Shown piece by piece: positions 1 through 5,320 of a DNA stretch of 5,462 bases. Source of the stretch: CBDVBD01 sp965372135 (GTDB taxonomy: Bacteria; Electryoneota; RPQS01; CBDVBD01). The position numbers and the translations under genes are program-made. Below the pieces are notes generated by a model. That model saw only the letters and a list, made by a program, of their open reading frames with translations, was not told the origin of the DNA and ran no database searches. Each line of letters begins with the position of its first letter. The first letter of the stretch is position 1. The stretch covers positions 1 to 5,462 of the forward strand of contig CBDVBD010000188.1 in assembly GCA_965372135.1 (NCBI GenBank). The letters run 5' to 3'.

Positions 1-253
1 TATCCATAAAATGCAGCATGTCACCGTCCTGGTACAGGTACTGCATCTCCTTTTCCTCCAAACGCACCGTTTCCACTTTTTCCCCGGCACGAAATGTATT
101 GTCCACCACCTTGCCGGACACTACATTCTTCAATTTTGTACGGACAAATGCACCCCCTTTGCCCGGTTTCACATGTTGAAACTCCACAATCGACCACGGC
201 TCATTCTTAAACATAATCACCAAACCGTTGCGGAAATCCCCAGTGGACGCCAT
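1..253 (-). CDS. efp: Elongation factor P, N-terminal part (runs off the left edge)
   Basis: EF-P binds ribosomes stalled on consecutive prolines, between the P and E sites, and promotes peptide bond formation. The visible 84 codons start MASTGDFRNGLVIMFKN and include EFQHVKPGKGGAFVR, the domain I loop that reaches the peptidyl-transferase centre. The loop-tip lysine is K32, equivalent to the residue that is post-translationally modified in many bacteria (K34 in E. coli, K32 in Bacillus). The sequence then enters domain II at about residue 65 and is cut at the window edge, so roughly the last 100 residues are missing. The ATG at 253-251 is preceded by a perfect AAGGAGG, which fixes the start. 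No modification enzyme (EpmA/B, EarP, YmfI) is visible, so the type of lysine modification cannot be told. The gene lies 196 bp downstream of the FG-GAP gene on the same strand and probably has its own promoter. The family call is near certain. Confidence 0.96.
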   Translation of the reverse strand, partial: MASTGDFRNGLVIMFKNEPWSIVEFQHVKPGKGGAFVRTKLKNVVSGKVVDNTFRAGEKVETVRLEEKEMQYLYQDGDMLHFMD

Positions 254-257
254 ATTA

Positions 258-264
258 CCTCCTT
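258..264 (-). promoter_or_regulatory. Strong Shine-Dalgarno site of efp
   Basis: The minus strand reads AAGGAGG, then TAAT, then ATG. This is a full anti-SD match with a 4-nt spacer. It fixes the efp start and shows that this organism uses SD-led initiation for at least some genes. Confidence 0.9.
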
Positions 265-285
265 ATTTTATTTCGATGTTCCGTA

Positions 286-306
286 CCACGGGCATCCTGC
301 CCGTGG
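286..306. repeat. Perfect 9-bp hairpin in the efp leader
   Basis: The arms CCACGGGCA (286-294) and TGCCCGTGG (298-306) are perfect complements around a 3-nt loop. On the minus strand the hairpin ends 21 nt before the efp Shine-Dalgarno and has no U-run after it, so it is not an intrinsic terminator. It looks like a short dispersed palindrome (REP/MITE remnant) inside the 5' leader. A role in leader folding or mRNA stability is possible but not shown. Confidence 0.7.
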
Positions 307-309
307 CTA

Positions 310-331
310 TATGGAGTGCGCAAGCTTGCTT
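310..331 (-). repeat. 22-nt repeat, partial copy, upstream of efp
   Basis: This stretch is identical to 5224-5245 just upstream of larA, and both lie in the same orientation relative to the gene that follows. It contains the arm CGCACTCC (minus strand) and an AAGCAAGCTTGCG core. At this site the opposite arm present in the larA copy is missing, so this looks like a half element. It begins 57 nt upstream of the efp ATG, directly behind the 286-306 hairpin. Confidence 0.75.
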
Positions 332-365
332 CCTGTATTCAAGTACCTGCATGGATTTAAGTTTG

Positions 366-410
366 TCATTGCGAGGAATCCGCTGAACAGCGGATGACGA
401 AGCAATCTCG
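366..410. repeat. REP-like imperfect palindrome (TCATTGCGAGG ... CGAAGCAATCTCG)
   Basis: The outer arms ATTGC (368-372) and GCAAT (402-406) enclose a perfect inner stem TCCGCT (379-384) / AGCGGA (389-394) with a GAAC loop. The flanks TCATTGCGAGG and CGAAGCAATCTC match, from general knowledge, a dispersed palindrome common in intergenic DNA of many bacterial and metagenome-derived genomes. It sits between the end of the FG-GAP gene and efp and codes for nothing recognisable. It has no U-run, so terminator function is not supported. Confidence 0.7.
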
Positions 411-423
411 TTTTCGTTTCTTT

Positions 424-451
424 CTTGCTACTTGTAACTTGTCACTTGCTC
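424..451. repeat. Degenerate 7-bp tandem repeat at the 3' end of the FG-GAP gene
   Basis: On the plus strand four units follow each other: CTTGCTA, CTTGTAA, CTTGTCA and CTTGCTC(A). The last runs into the TGA stop codon of the FG-GAP gene (452-450). The period of 7 and the conserved CTTG core resemble the longer tract at 5321-5418. It looks like a low-complexity heptamer array attached to the gene end, with no visible role. Confidence 0.6.
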
Positions 452-1607
452 ACTTAAGAAGTACCACCTTCCTCACCTGCCGATAATCCGGCGCTTCCAT
501 CCTCACAAAATAAATCCCACTGGGCAAATCCCTCGCATCCCAAATCATCTGATGCCGACCAGCGGGCTTAATACCATTCAGCAACTCCACGGTCTTTTGC
601 CCCAACACATTATAGATATCCACCCTCACAATCCCTTGCACCGGCACATCGTAGGAAATGGTAGTGACGGGGTTGAAAGGATTCGGGTAATTCTGGAATA
701 GTGCATATTTGTCCGGTACTGATTGAGGATGCTTCTGAGGTGAAACAGAGGTGTACAGTTCATTGCGATACCAGGCGATCTTGTCGTCTTGATCAGACGC
801 CGAGAGAACATCGTTGTCACCATCTCCGTCCAGATCGGCGCTGAAGACCGATAATGCTCCGTACGCACTGGTGGTGATGATCTGCTGTGGACCAAAGCTG
901 CCCAATCCATCCGAGTTTTCATACCAGGCGATCTTGTTGTCTAAAACAGACGCCGAGAGAACATCGTTGTCACCATCCAAGTCCAGATCAGCGCTGAAGA
1001 CGAACGTGGCACCGCCCGCACTGGTGGTGATGACCTGTTGAGGACCAAAGCTGCCCAATCCATCCGTGTTTTCATACCAGGCGATCTTGTTGTCATGATA
1101 AGATGCCGAAAGAACATCGTTGTCACCATCACCGTCAAGGTCGACGCTGAAGACGGACTGGGCGCCGTTCGCACTGGTAGTGATGACCTGCTGAGGACCA
1201 AAGCTGCCCAATCCATCCGTGTTTTCATACCAGGCGATTTTGTTGTCACCATTAGATGCCGAAAGAACATCGTTGTCCCCATCCCCGTCCAGATCGGCGC
1301 TGAAGACGGACCTGGCATATTCCGCACTGCCGGTTATGACCTGCTGAGGACCAAAGCTGCCCAATCCATCCGCGTTTTCATACCAGGCGATCTTGTCGTC
1401 ATAATAAGATGCAGAGAGAACATCGTTGTCACCATCACCATCCAAATCGATGCTGAAGACGGAGGTTGCCCAATCCGCTTGATTAGTAATCAATATCTCA
1501 TCACTGAAGGTCGTTTGTGCTGAACTGACAGACACAATCAGCAACATCGAGACTAATACCCACAGGTATCGACCGGTGCATCTGCTGTTTTTGATGATTG
1601 ATAACAT
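450..1607 (-). CDS. Secreted FG-GAP/VCBS repeat protein with type IX secretion sorting domain
   Basis: This is a 385-residue exported protein of unknown ligand. Residues 1-30 form a Sec signal peptide: a basic start (KNSRCTGR), a hydrophobic YLWVLVSMLLIVSV core, and likely cleavage after SSA. Residues 48-282 hold five copies of a 51-residue FG-GAP/VCBS unit, each with the calcium-binding loop DLDGDGDND, then VLSAS, KIAWYEN and GLGSFGPQQ. Copy 4 reads DLDLDGDND. Such units usually fold as beta-propeller blades. A short linker leads to a T9SS type A (Por) sorting domain at about 299-385, with FQNYPNPFNP, an IYNVLGQ segment, DLPSGIYFVRM and the terminal RKVVLLK. The expected route is Sec export, then the type IX system, then release or surface anchoring. 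An in-frame GTG 12 nt upstream (1619) lies inside the Shine-Dalgarno, so the ATG at 1607 is preferred. The architecture is certain; the substrate and biological role are unknown. Confidence 0.93.
   Translation of the reverse strand: MLSIIKNSRCTGRYLWVLVSMLLIVSVSSAQTTFSDEILITNQADWATSVFSIDLDGDGDNDVLSASYYDDKIAWYENADGLGSFGPQQVITGSAEYARSVFSADLDGDGDNDVLSASNGDNKIAWYENTDGLGSFGPQQVITTSANGAQSVFSVDLDGDGDNDVLSASYHDNKIAWYENTDGLGSFGPQQVITTSAGGATFVFSADLDLDGDNDVLSASVLDNKIAWYENSDGLGSFGPQQIITTSAYGALSVFSADLDGDGDNDVLSASDQDDKIAWYRNELYTSVSPQKHPQSVPDKYALFQNYPNPFNPVTTISYDVPVQGIVRVDIYNVLGQKTVELLNGIKPAGRHQMIWDARDLPSGIYFVRMEAPDYRQVRKVVLLK
762..1466 (-). repeat. 153-bp in-frame tandem DNA repeat (4 full units plus a partial fifth)
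   Basis: Each unit encodes one 51-residue FG-GAP blade. By position the units are 1466-1314, 1313-1161, 1160-1008, 1007-855 and a truncated one at 854-762. Units 2 and 3 differ at about 16 of 153 bases by hand count and share an identical 47-nt block (1192-1238 and 1039-1085). The similarity at DNA level, not only protein level, points to recent duplication or ongoing homogenisation by recombination. Confidence 0.9.
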
Positions 1608-1610
1608 TAT

Positions 1611-1617
1611 CCCTCCC
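1611..1617 (-). promoter_or_regulatory. Shine-Dalgarno site deciding the FG-GAP gene start
   Basis: The minus strand reads GGGAGGG, then ATA, then ATG. The GGAGG core sits 4 nt before the ATG at 1607-1605. The upstream in-frame GTG (1619-1617) overlaps this site and so is unlikely to be the start. Confidence 0.8.
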
Positions 1618-1669
1618 ACGGAATTATTGCTGGATTACATCGCAGTCTCTTCTTTTTCATCATCATGCA

Positions 1670-1702
1670 GTCCCACACTGTCGTCCCACACTTGATGCGG
1701 GA
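1670..1702. repeat. Direct repeat plus REP-like palindrome in the ligA/FG-GAP spacer
   Basis: GTCCCACACT occurs twice, at 1670-1679 and 1683-1692. The second copy forms one arm of a palindrome, TCCCACA (1684-1690) / TGCGGGA (1696-1702) around CTTGA. It has one mismatch, which becomes a G-U wobble on the minus-strand RNA. The following GATCCAG and the CTTGATGCGGGA core resemble a dispersed palindrome seen in many bacterial genomes (a general recollection, not checked). Confidence 0.6.
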
Positions 1703-1715
1703 TCCAGTTCATATC

Positions 1716-1749
1716 TCCCCCCCGGTTCCCGGGGGGGACAAAGGGGGGG
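1716..1749. repeat. C7/G7 hairpin with a second G7 tract
   Basis: TCCCCCCC (1716-1723) and GGGGGGGA (1731-1738) form an 8-bp stem around GGTTCCC. A second G7 run at 1743-1749 could compete for the same C7 run. On the minus strand the hairpin lies 73 nt past the ligA stop and is followed by GATATG, not a U-run, so it is not a standard terminator. The plus strand could support a G-quadruplex. Similar C6-7/G6-7 elements are common between genes in many environmental genomes. Confidence 0.65.
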
Positions 1750-1755
1750 TAAATT

Positions 1756-1770
1756 CCCTGTGCTGCAGGG
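1756..1770. repeat. Small 5-bp hairpin just downstream of ligA
   Basis: CCCTG (1756-1760) and CAGGG (1766-1770) pair around TGCTG. It lies about 40 nt past the ligA stop with no U-tract, so it may be a weak 3'-end structure or simply chance. Confidence 0.3.
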
Positions 1771-1810
1771 TGTCAGCGAATTGCGATTCCTCACCCGGCA
1801 GCATTACCTT

Positions 1811-3817
1811 CTACTCTTTCAACAATCCCAACAACTCTTCTTCATTAATCGTCCTCACCCCCAACTCCTGCGCCTTGGTAAACTTCGAGCCCGGATTTTC
1901 CCCCACCACCACATAATCGGTCTTCTTGCTCACCGATCCACTGACCTTCCCCCCATGTTCCAAAATCTTCTCCTTGACCTGATCCCTGGATAATGACACC
2001 AACGTCCCGGTCACCACAAACGTCTTACCCGCCAAATGCTGTGGCGCCGCTTCGGTTTCCCTATCCCGGACATTAACGCCCGCCGCCTTCAATCTGGCGA
2101 TTAACTCTTGATTATCCTTATGGGCGAAATAATCCACTATACTCTGCGCAATCCGGGGACCCACCTCATCGATCGCTTCCAACTCTTCCTGCGTTGCTTT
2201 TGACAATGCCTCTATTGACCCAAACCGCTTCGCCAAAATCCTCGCCGCCCCGATTCCTACATATCGTATCCCAATCGCAAAAATCAGCCGAAACAACGGT
2301 TGTTCCTTGCTTTGCTGGATTCCTTTGACCAGGTTTTCCGCACTTGTCTCAGCCTGCCGTTCCAGCTCAGCAACCCCCGCGACTTCCAAGTCATACAGGT
2401 CTGCAGCATTTCTGATCAACCCGGCATCCAGCAACTGCTTGACCACCTGGGTGCCCAACCCCTCGATATCCATCGCACCCCGGGACGCATAATGTTCGAT
2501 CCGGCGCTGCACCTGCACCGGACATTCGTAATTAGGGCACCGGCTCTGCACCTCCCCTTCATCCTTCACCAATGTTGTGTTGCACACAGGACAACTGTTC
2601 GTCATCACAAAGACTTTAGCATCTTTTGGACGCTCTTCCAGCACCACTTGCGACACCTTGGGAATCACATCCCCCCCCTTTTCGATGATCACCGTGTCAC
2701 CCACCCGCACGTCCAACCTTGCGATCTCGTCTTCGTTGTGCAGCGTGGCGCGTTTGATAGTCGAACCCGCCAAAAACACCGGCTCCAATTCCGCCACCGG
2801 CGTAATCACGCCGGTGCGCCCCACCTGCAATGTGATACCGTGCAGTTTCGTCCTGGCTTGTTCCGCAGCAAATTTGTATGCCGTCGCCCACCGGGGACTG
2901 CGAGCCGTAGCCCCTAACTGCCGCCGCTGCCCCAAATCATCCACCTTAATCACCACCCCATCCACCTGATAGGGAAGAGCATCGCGCATATTTTCCCAAT
3001 TGCGGCATACTTCGATCGCATCCGCAATGGAATCAACCCGTTCCCGCTGTGGGTTCACCGGCAGCCCTAACGTTTCCAACAACTGCAGCCCGTTCCAATG
3101 GCTGCGGTGTTCCGGGTGGTTCCAGATGTCTGGATAGTGCACGTCATAACAGAAAATTTTCAACGGTCGTGCCGCCACCACCTTGGGATCCAACTGTTTC
3201 AAAGAGCCTGCCGTGGCGTTTCGCGGATTGGCGAATTCCGGTTCTTCCGCCTCCCGGCGTTCCCGGTTCAACCGCTGGAATTCCTCCACCGGCAAATACA
3301 CTTCCCCCCGAATATCCAACGTCGGTAAAGTCTCCCCCGGCGGTTGCAAATGGAGCGGAATCTGCCGGATTGTCTTCAAATTCGAAGTAATATCATCGCC
3401 GGTTTCCCCGTTCCCCCGGGTCGCCCCTAACACCAACACCCCATTCTCGTAATGCAGCCGTACCGCCACCCCATCGTACTTCAACTCCATTACATACCGT
3501 ACCGGCTGCCCTTCTGTCCCGTCGCGCACCCGGCGGTCGAATTCCCGCAATTCGTCTGGAGAATACGTATTTGACAAAGAGAGCATCAGTTCTGGATGCC
3601 GAACCTGCGAAAATCCCTCTAACGGCTCGCCGCCCACCCGCTGCGTCGGAGAGTCCACCGTCACCCATTCCGGATGGTGCGCTTCCAGCTCCTGAAGCTC
3701 GCGGAGCAGGTTATCATACTCCTGGTCGGAAATCGTGGGCTGGTTCAACACATAATACCGGTAATCGTGCTGGTTGATTTCCTCCCGGAGGGTGTCGATT
3801 CGTTTCCGTTTGTCCAA
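1811..3817 (-). CDS. ligA: NAD+-dependent DNA ligase LigA
   Basis: LigA seals 3'-OH/5'-phosphate nicks in duplex DNA using NAD+, joining Okazaki fragments and finishing repair. At 668 residues it matches the family (E. coli 671). Domains in order: Ia NAD-binding, about 1-70, with HDYRYYV and DQEYDNLLRELQELE; adenylation domain with nucleophile K113 in ELKYDG, then LDIRGEV (167-173), ANPRNATAGSL (196-206), GVVIKVD (287-293) and WATAYKF (310-316); OB fold, about 322-400; zinc finger C409, C412, C427, C432; helix-hairpin-helix region, about 440-585; and BRCT domain, about 592-668 (LAGKTFVVTGTL). No key residue is missing. The start is a TTG (3817-3815) with AAGG just upstream. An in-frame TAA at 3832-3830 excludes a longer protein, and the TTG matches the usual family N-terminus. 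It lies 117 bp after larA on the same strand; co-transcription is possible, but a hairpin lies between them. Confidence 0.98.
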   Translation of the reverse strand: MDKRKRIDTLREEINQHDYRYYVLNQPTISDQEYDNLLRELQELEAHHPEWVTVDSPTQRVGGEPLEGFSQVRHPELMLSLSNTYSPDELREFDRRVRDGTEGQPVRYVMELKYDGVAVRLHYENGVLVLGATRGNGETGDDITSNLKTIRQIPLHLQPPGETLPTLDIRGEVYLPVEEFQRLNRERREAEEPEFANPRNATAGSLKQLDPKVVAARPLKIFCYDVHYPDIWNHPEHRSHWNGLQLLETLGLPVNPQRERVDSIADAIEVCRNWENMRDALPYQVDGVVIKVDDLGQRRQLGATARSPRWATAYKFAAEQARTKLHGITLQVGRTGVITPVAELEPVFLAGSTIKRATLHNEDEIARLDVRVGDTVIIEKGGDVIPKVSQVVLEERPKDAKVFVMTNSCPVCNTTLVKDEGEVQSRCPNYECPVQVQRRIEHYASRGAMDIEGLGTQVVKQLLDAGLIRNAADLYDLEVAGVAELERQAETSAENLVKGIQQSKEQPLFRLIFAIGIRYVGIGAARILAKRFGSIEALSKATQEELEAIDEVGPRIAQSIVDYFAHKDNQELIARLKAAGVNVRDRETEAAPQHLAGKTFVVTGTLVSLSRDQVKEKILEHGGKVSGSVSKKTDYVVVGENPGSKFTKAQELGVRTINEEELLGLLKE

Positions 3818-3820
3818 AAG

Positions 3821-3824
3821 CCTT
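3821..3824 (-). promoter_or_regulatory. Weak ribosome binding site before the ligA TTG start
   Basis: The minus strand reads AAGG, CTT, TTG. The 3-nt spacing is short and TTG is a weak start codon, so ligA translation is probably modest. No in-frame ATG or GTG occurs between the upstream TAA stop (3832-3830) and this TTG. Confidence 0.45.
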
Positions 3825-3832
3825 AAATATTA

Positions 3833-3867
3833 AAATTGGGCAAAAATTAACGATTTTAGCCCAATTT
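3833..3867 (-). terminator. Hairpin between larA and ligA, possible weak terminator or attenuator
   Basis: The arms AAATTGGGC (3833-3841) and GCCCAATTT (3859-3867) are perfect complements. After one A-A mismatch, five more A/T pairs (3843-3847 with 3853-3857) close a 5-nt loop. On the minus strand the stem ends in AATTT and is followed by TAATATTT. This is U-rich but not a clean U-run, so termination of larA would be partial. The stem ends 8 nt before the ligA AAGG and 15 nt before its TTG, so it could also affect ligA translation. Confidence 0.5.
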
Positions 3868-3934
3868 AACACAATTTTGGCTGATTTCCAACTGTTTTTT
3901 TGTGTTTTTGTGATTTCGCTTTTGGCGGGAGTTC
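3868..3934. other. AT-rich rest of the larA/ligA spacer
   Basis: No gene is seen. On the minus strand it reads AATCACAAAAACACAAAAAA, which resembles the CACAAAGACACAAAG-type low-complexity sequence often seen between genes in environmental genomes. A T7 run on the plus strand (3895-3901) has no GC stem before it. There is no convincing ligA promoter. Confidence 0.4.
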
Positions 3935-5209
3935 TTACGTTTTGCTATATACCGGAATGTCCACAAACCCGTTGGGCAAGAGATAACCTTTCCAATCCGC
4001 AGGCAGTAATTGTTCTGCCATTTCCCATGCCTTAAGTATCGACGCCGCCGGAACCATCCCCAATTCCCGGACCAGTTCATCCGGCATTTCGCTGACGCAG
4101 ATTACTCTGGCGCGGTCTAATTTGTTCCGGTGTGCCAATGCCGTCTGACCGTGCAGGGTATATCGGTGAGCCAATTCCTTCGACAGGTCTTTCGCGGTGG
4201 GATATTTCATCCAGTCTAAAAACGTCTCCGAACCCACACCATCGGGACACTCCGCCGCCAGAATCATCACCCCGGAATCACTCAAAACATACGAGGCGTG
4301 CTGCAGCGCCTTGTGACTCTGGATGAAATTGATGTCACGAGGACGCCCTCCCGGTGAAATAATCATCACCGGACGCTTCTCGTCCAATGGAATCTCCCGA
4401 ATCCGCCGAACCTCGTCACACACCGCCTCATGTGATGCATCCAAATCGCCACCGAAAGCTGTCCCGATCCGCCCCTGATCGTCCAACACCATCCCGACGT
4501 GGAACACCGGCGGCGCCAATTTAACCGCTTCCCGAATATCTTCCGCCAACGGATTCCCAACAATTTGTCCGTCCCGACAATCGGGATGAAACGTCCCATC
4601 CGGGGTAATCGCCCGCCGGTGGTTGGCAAACACCGTCGCCTCTCCCGCCACCCCCGGCACAATCAGCTTGTGTCCGCCGCCCATGCCGGCGAAATAATGA
4701 TGTGTCACCGCCCCGCAGGCAATCACCAAATCCGCATCAGCCACCACCCGGTTCAGGAACACCTCCGTACCTGCCGGTGTAACCCCCGCTTTGACTAAGC
4801 CTGCCTCATCACGGCAGTTATGATCCACCACCCGCCAAGCATTCCACACCTCATCCCCGACCAGACTTCGTTGCTCTTCCTTACTTTGTTTGGAATGCGT
4901 CCCCACTGCAAAAATAATAGTAATATCTTTTTTCGTTAATCCCTTGGCGGTTAATCGATCCAATATCCACGGCAAAAACCGGTCGCTGCCGCACACCCGG
5001 GTCCGGTCCGGCACAATCACCGCCACTTTCATCCCGGCATGACACCGGTCCACTAACGGCTTCCCCGCCACCGGCTGATCCAATGCCTTCGCAACCACAT
5101 CGATTTCGGCTTCTTGCGAAACGAACGGCGCACTTTGCACCACATCGAACCGGTCCAGCGGCAGCCCCTCTATCGAGAGACTACCAGTTCCGTATAACAA
5201 TTCTTCCAT
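3935..5209 (-). CDS. larA: LarA-type nickel-pincer 2-hydroxy-acid racemase/epimerase
   Basis: LarA enzymes use a nickel-pincer nucleotide (NPN) cofactor to interconvert D- and L-2-hydroxy acids by hydride transfer. The 424-residue product equals the length I recall for Lactiplantibacillus plantarum LarA and keeps every catalytic position with near-constant offset: D68 and R71 (DRTR; D72/R75), H105 (GTH; H108), H171 (HHYFAG; H174), cofactor lysine K181 (GGGHK; K184), nickel ligand H197 (NHRR; H200), and Q297/K300 (QSHK; Q295/K298). There is no signal peptide, so it is cytoplasmic. Other LarA homologues act on malate, phenyllactate or sugar acids, and loops here differ from L. plantarum, so the substrate is unknown and lactate is only one candidate. 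Cofactor synthesis genes larB, larC and larE are not in the window. The ATG at 5209 is chosen because MEELLYGTG gives the family length; it has no clear Shine-Dalgarno. A GTG at 5266 would add 19 residues encoded by repeat DNA, which looks spurious. Confidence 0.9.
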   Translation of the reverse strand: MEELLYGTGSLSIEGLPLDRFDVVQSAPFVSQEAEIDVVAKALDQPVAGKPLVDRCHAGMKVAVIVPDRTRVCGSDRFLPWILDRLTAKGLTKKDITIIFAVGTHSKQSKEEQRSLVGDEVWNAWRVVDHNCRDEAGLVKAGVTPAGTEVFLNRVVADADLVIACGAVTHHYFAGMGGGHKLIVPGVAGEATVFANHRRAITPDGTFHPDCRDGQIVGNPLAEDIREAVKLAPPVFHVGMVLDDQGRIGTAFGGDLDASHEAVCDEVRRIREIPLDEKRPVMIISPGGRPRDINFIQSHKALQHASYVLSDSGVMILAAECPDGVGSETFLDWMKYPTAKDLSKELAHRYTLHGQTALAHRNKLDRARVICVSEMPDELVRELGMVPAASILKAWEMAEQLLPADWKGYLLPNGFVDIPVYSKT

Positions 5210-5225
5210 AGTTACGTCAGATCTA

Positions 5226-5275
5226 TGGAGTGCGCAAGCTTGCTTGCGCAAGCGGTGGCTTGCCACCGCACTCCA
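5226..5275. repeat. 50-bp nested palindrome (REP/BIME-like) abutting the larA start
   Basis: The outer arms TGGAGTGCG (5226-5234) and CGCACTCCA (5267-5275) are perfect complements. Inside are two alternative hairpins: TGCGCAA (5231-5237) / TTGCGCA (5244-5250), and GCGGTGGC (5252-5259) / GCCACCGC (5262-5269) with a TT loop. The whole can fold as a branched structure or as two separate hairpins. It ends 16 nt before the larA ATG. The stretch 5224-5245 recurs upstream of efp, so this is a dispersed element with at least one full and one half copy here. Confidence 0.85.
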
Positions 5276-5320
5276 AAACTAGTTCCTGTACTGTCAGCTT
5301 CCATTGCCTGACGGAATTCA

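Noticed and set aside
11..397. 128-residue plus-strand ORF over the efp start
   Set aside because: It is antisense to clear EF-P coding sequence and runs on through the spacer repeats. It has no ribosome binding site and no recognisable domain.
941..1523. Long open frames on both strands overlapping the FG-GAP gene
   Set aside because: They arise because the 153-bp repeat is divisible by three, so a stop-free frame in one unit stays open in all. Their translations are repetitive and have no start signal or recognisable domain.
1716..1738. C7/G7 hairpin as a Rho-independent terminator of ligA
   Set aside because: The stem is strong, but on the minus strand it is followed by GATATGAACTGG, with no U-run.
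2300..2969. Plus-strand open frames within ligA
   Set aside because: These are antisense shadows of a fully conserved LigA. The translations show no domain.
3856..4080. 74-residue minus-strand ORF across the end of larA and the spacer
   Set aside because: It is out of frame with larA, and its C-terminus (RNHKNTKKQ) is translated low-complexity A-rich spacer.
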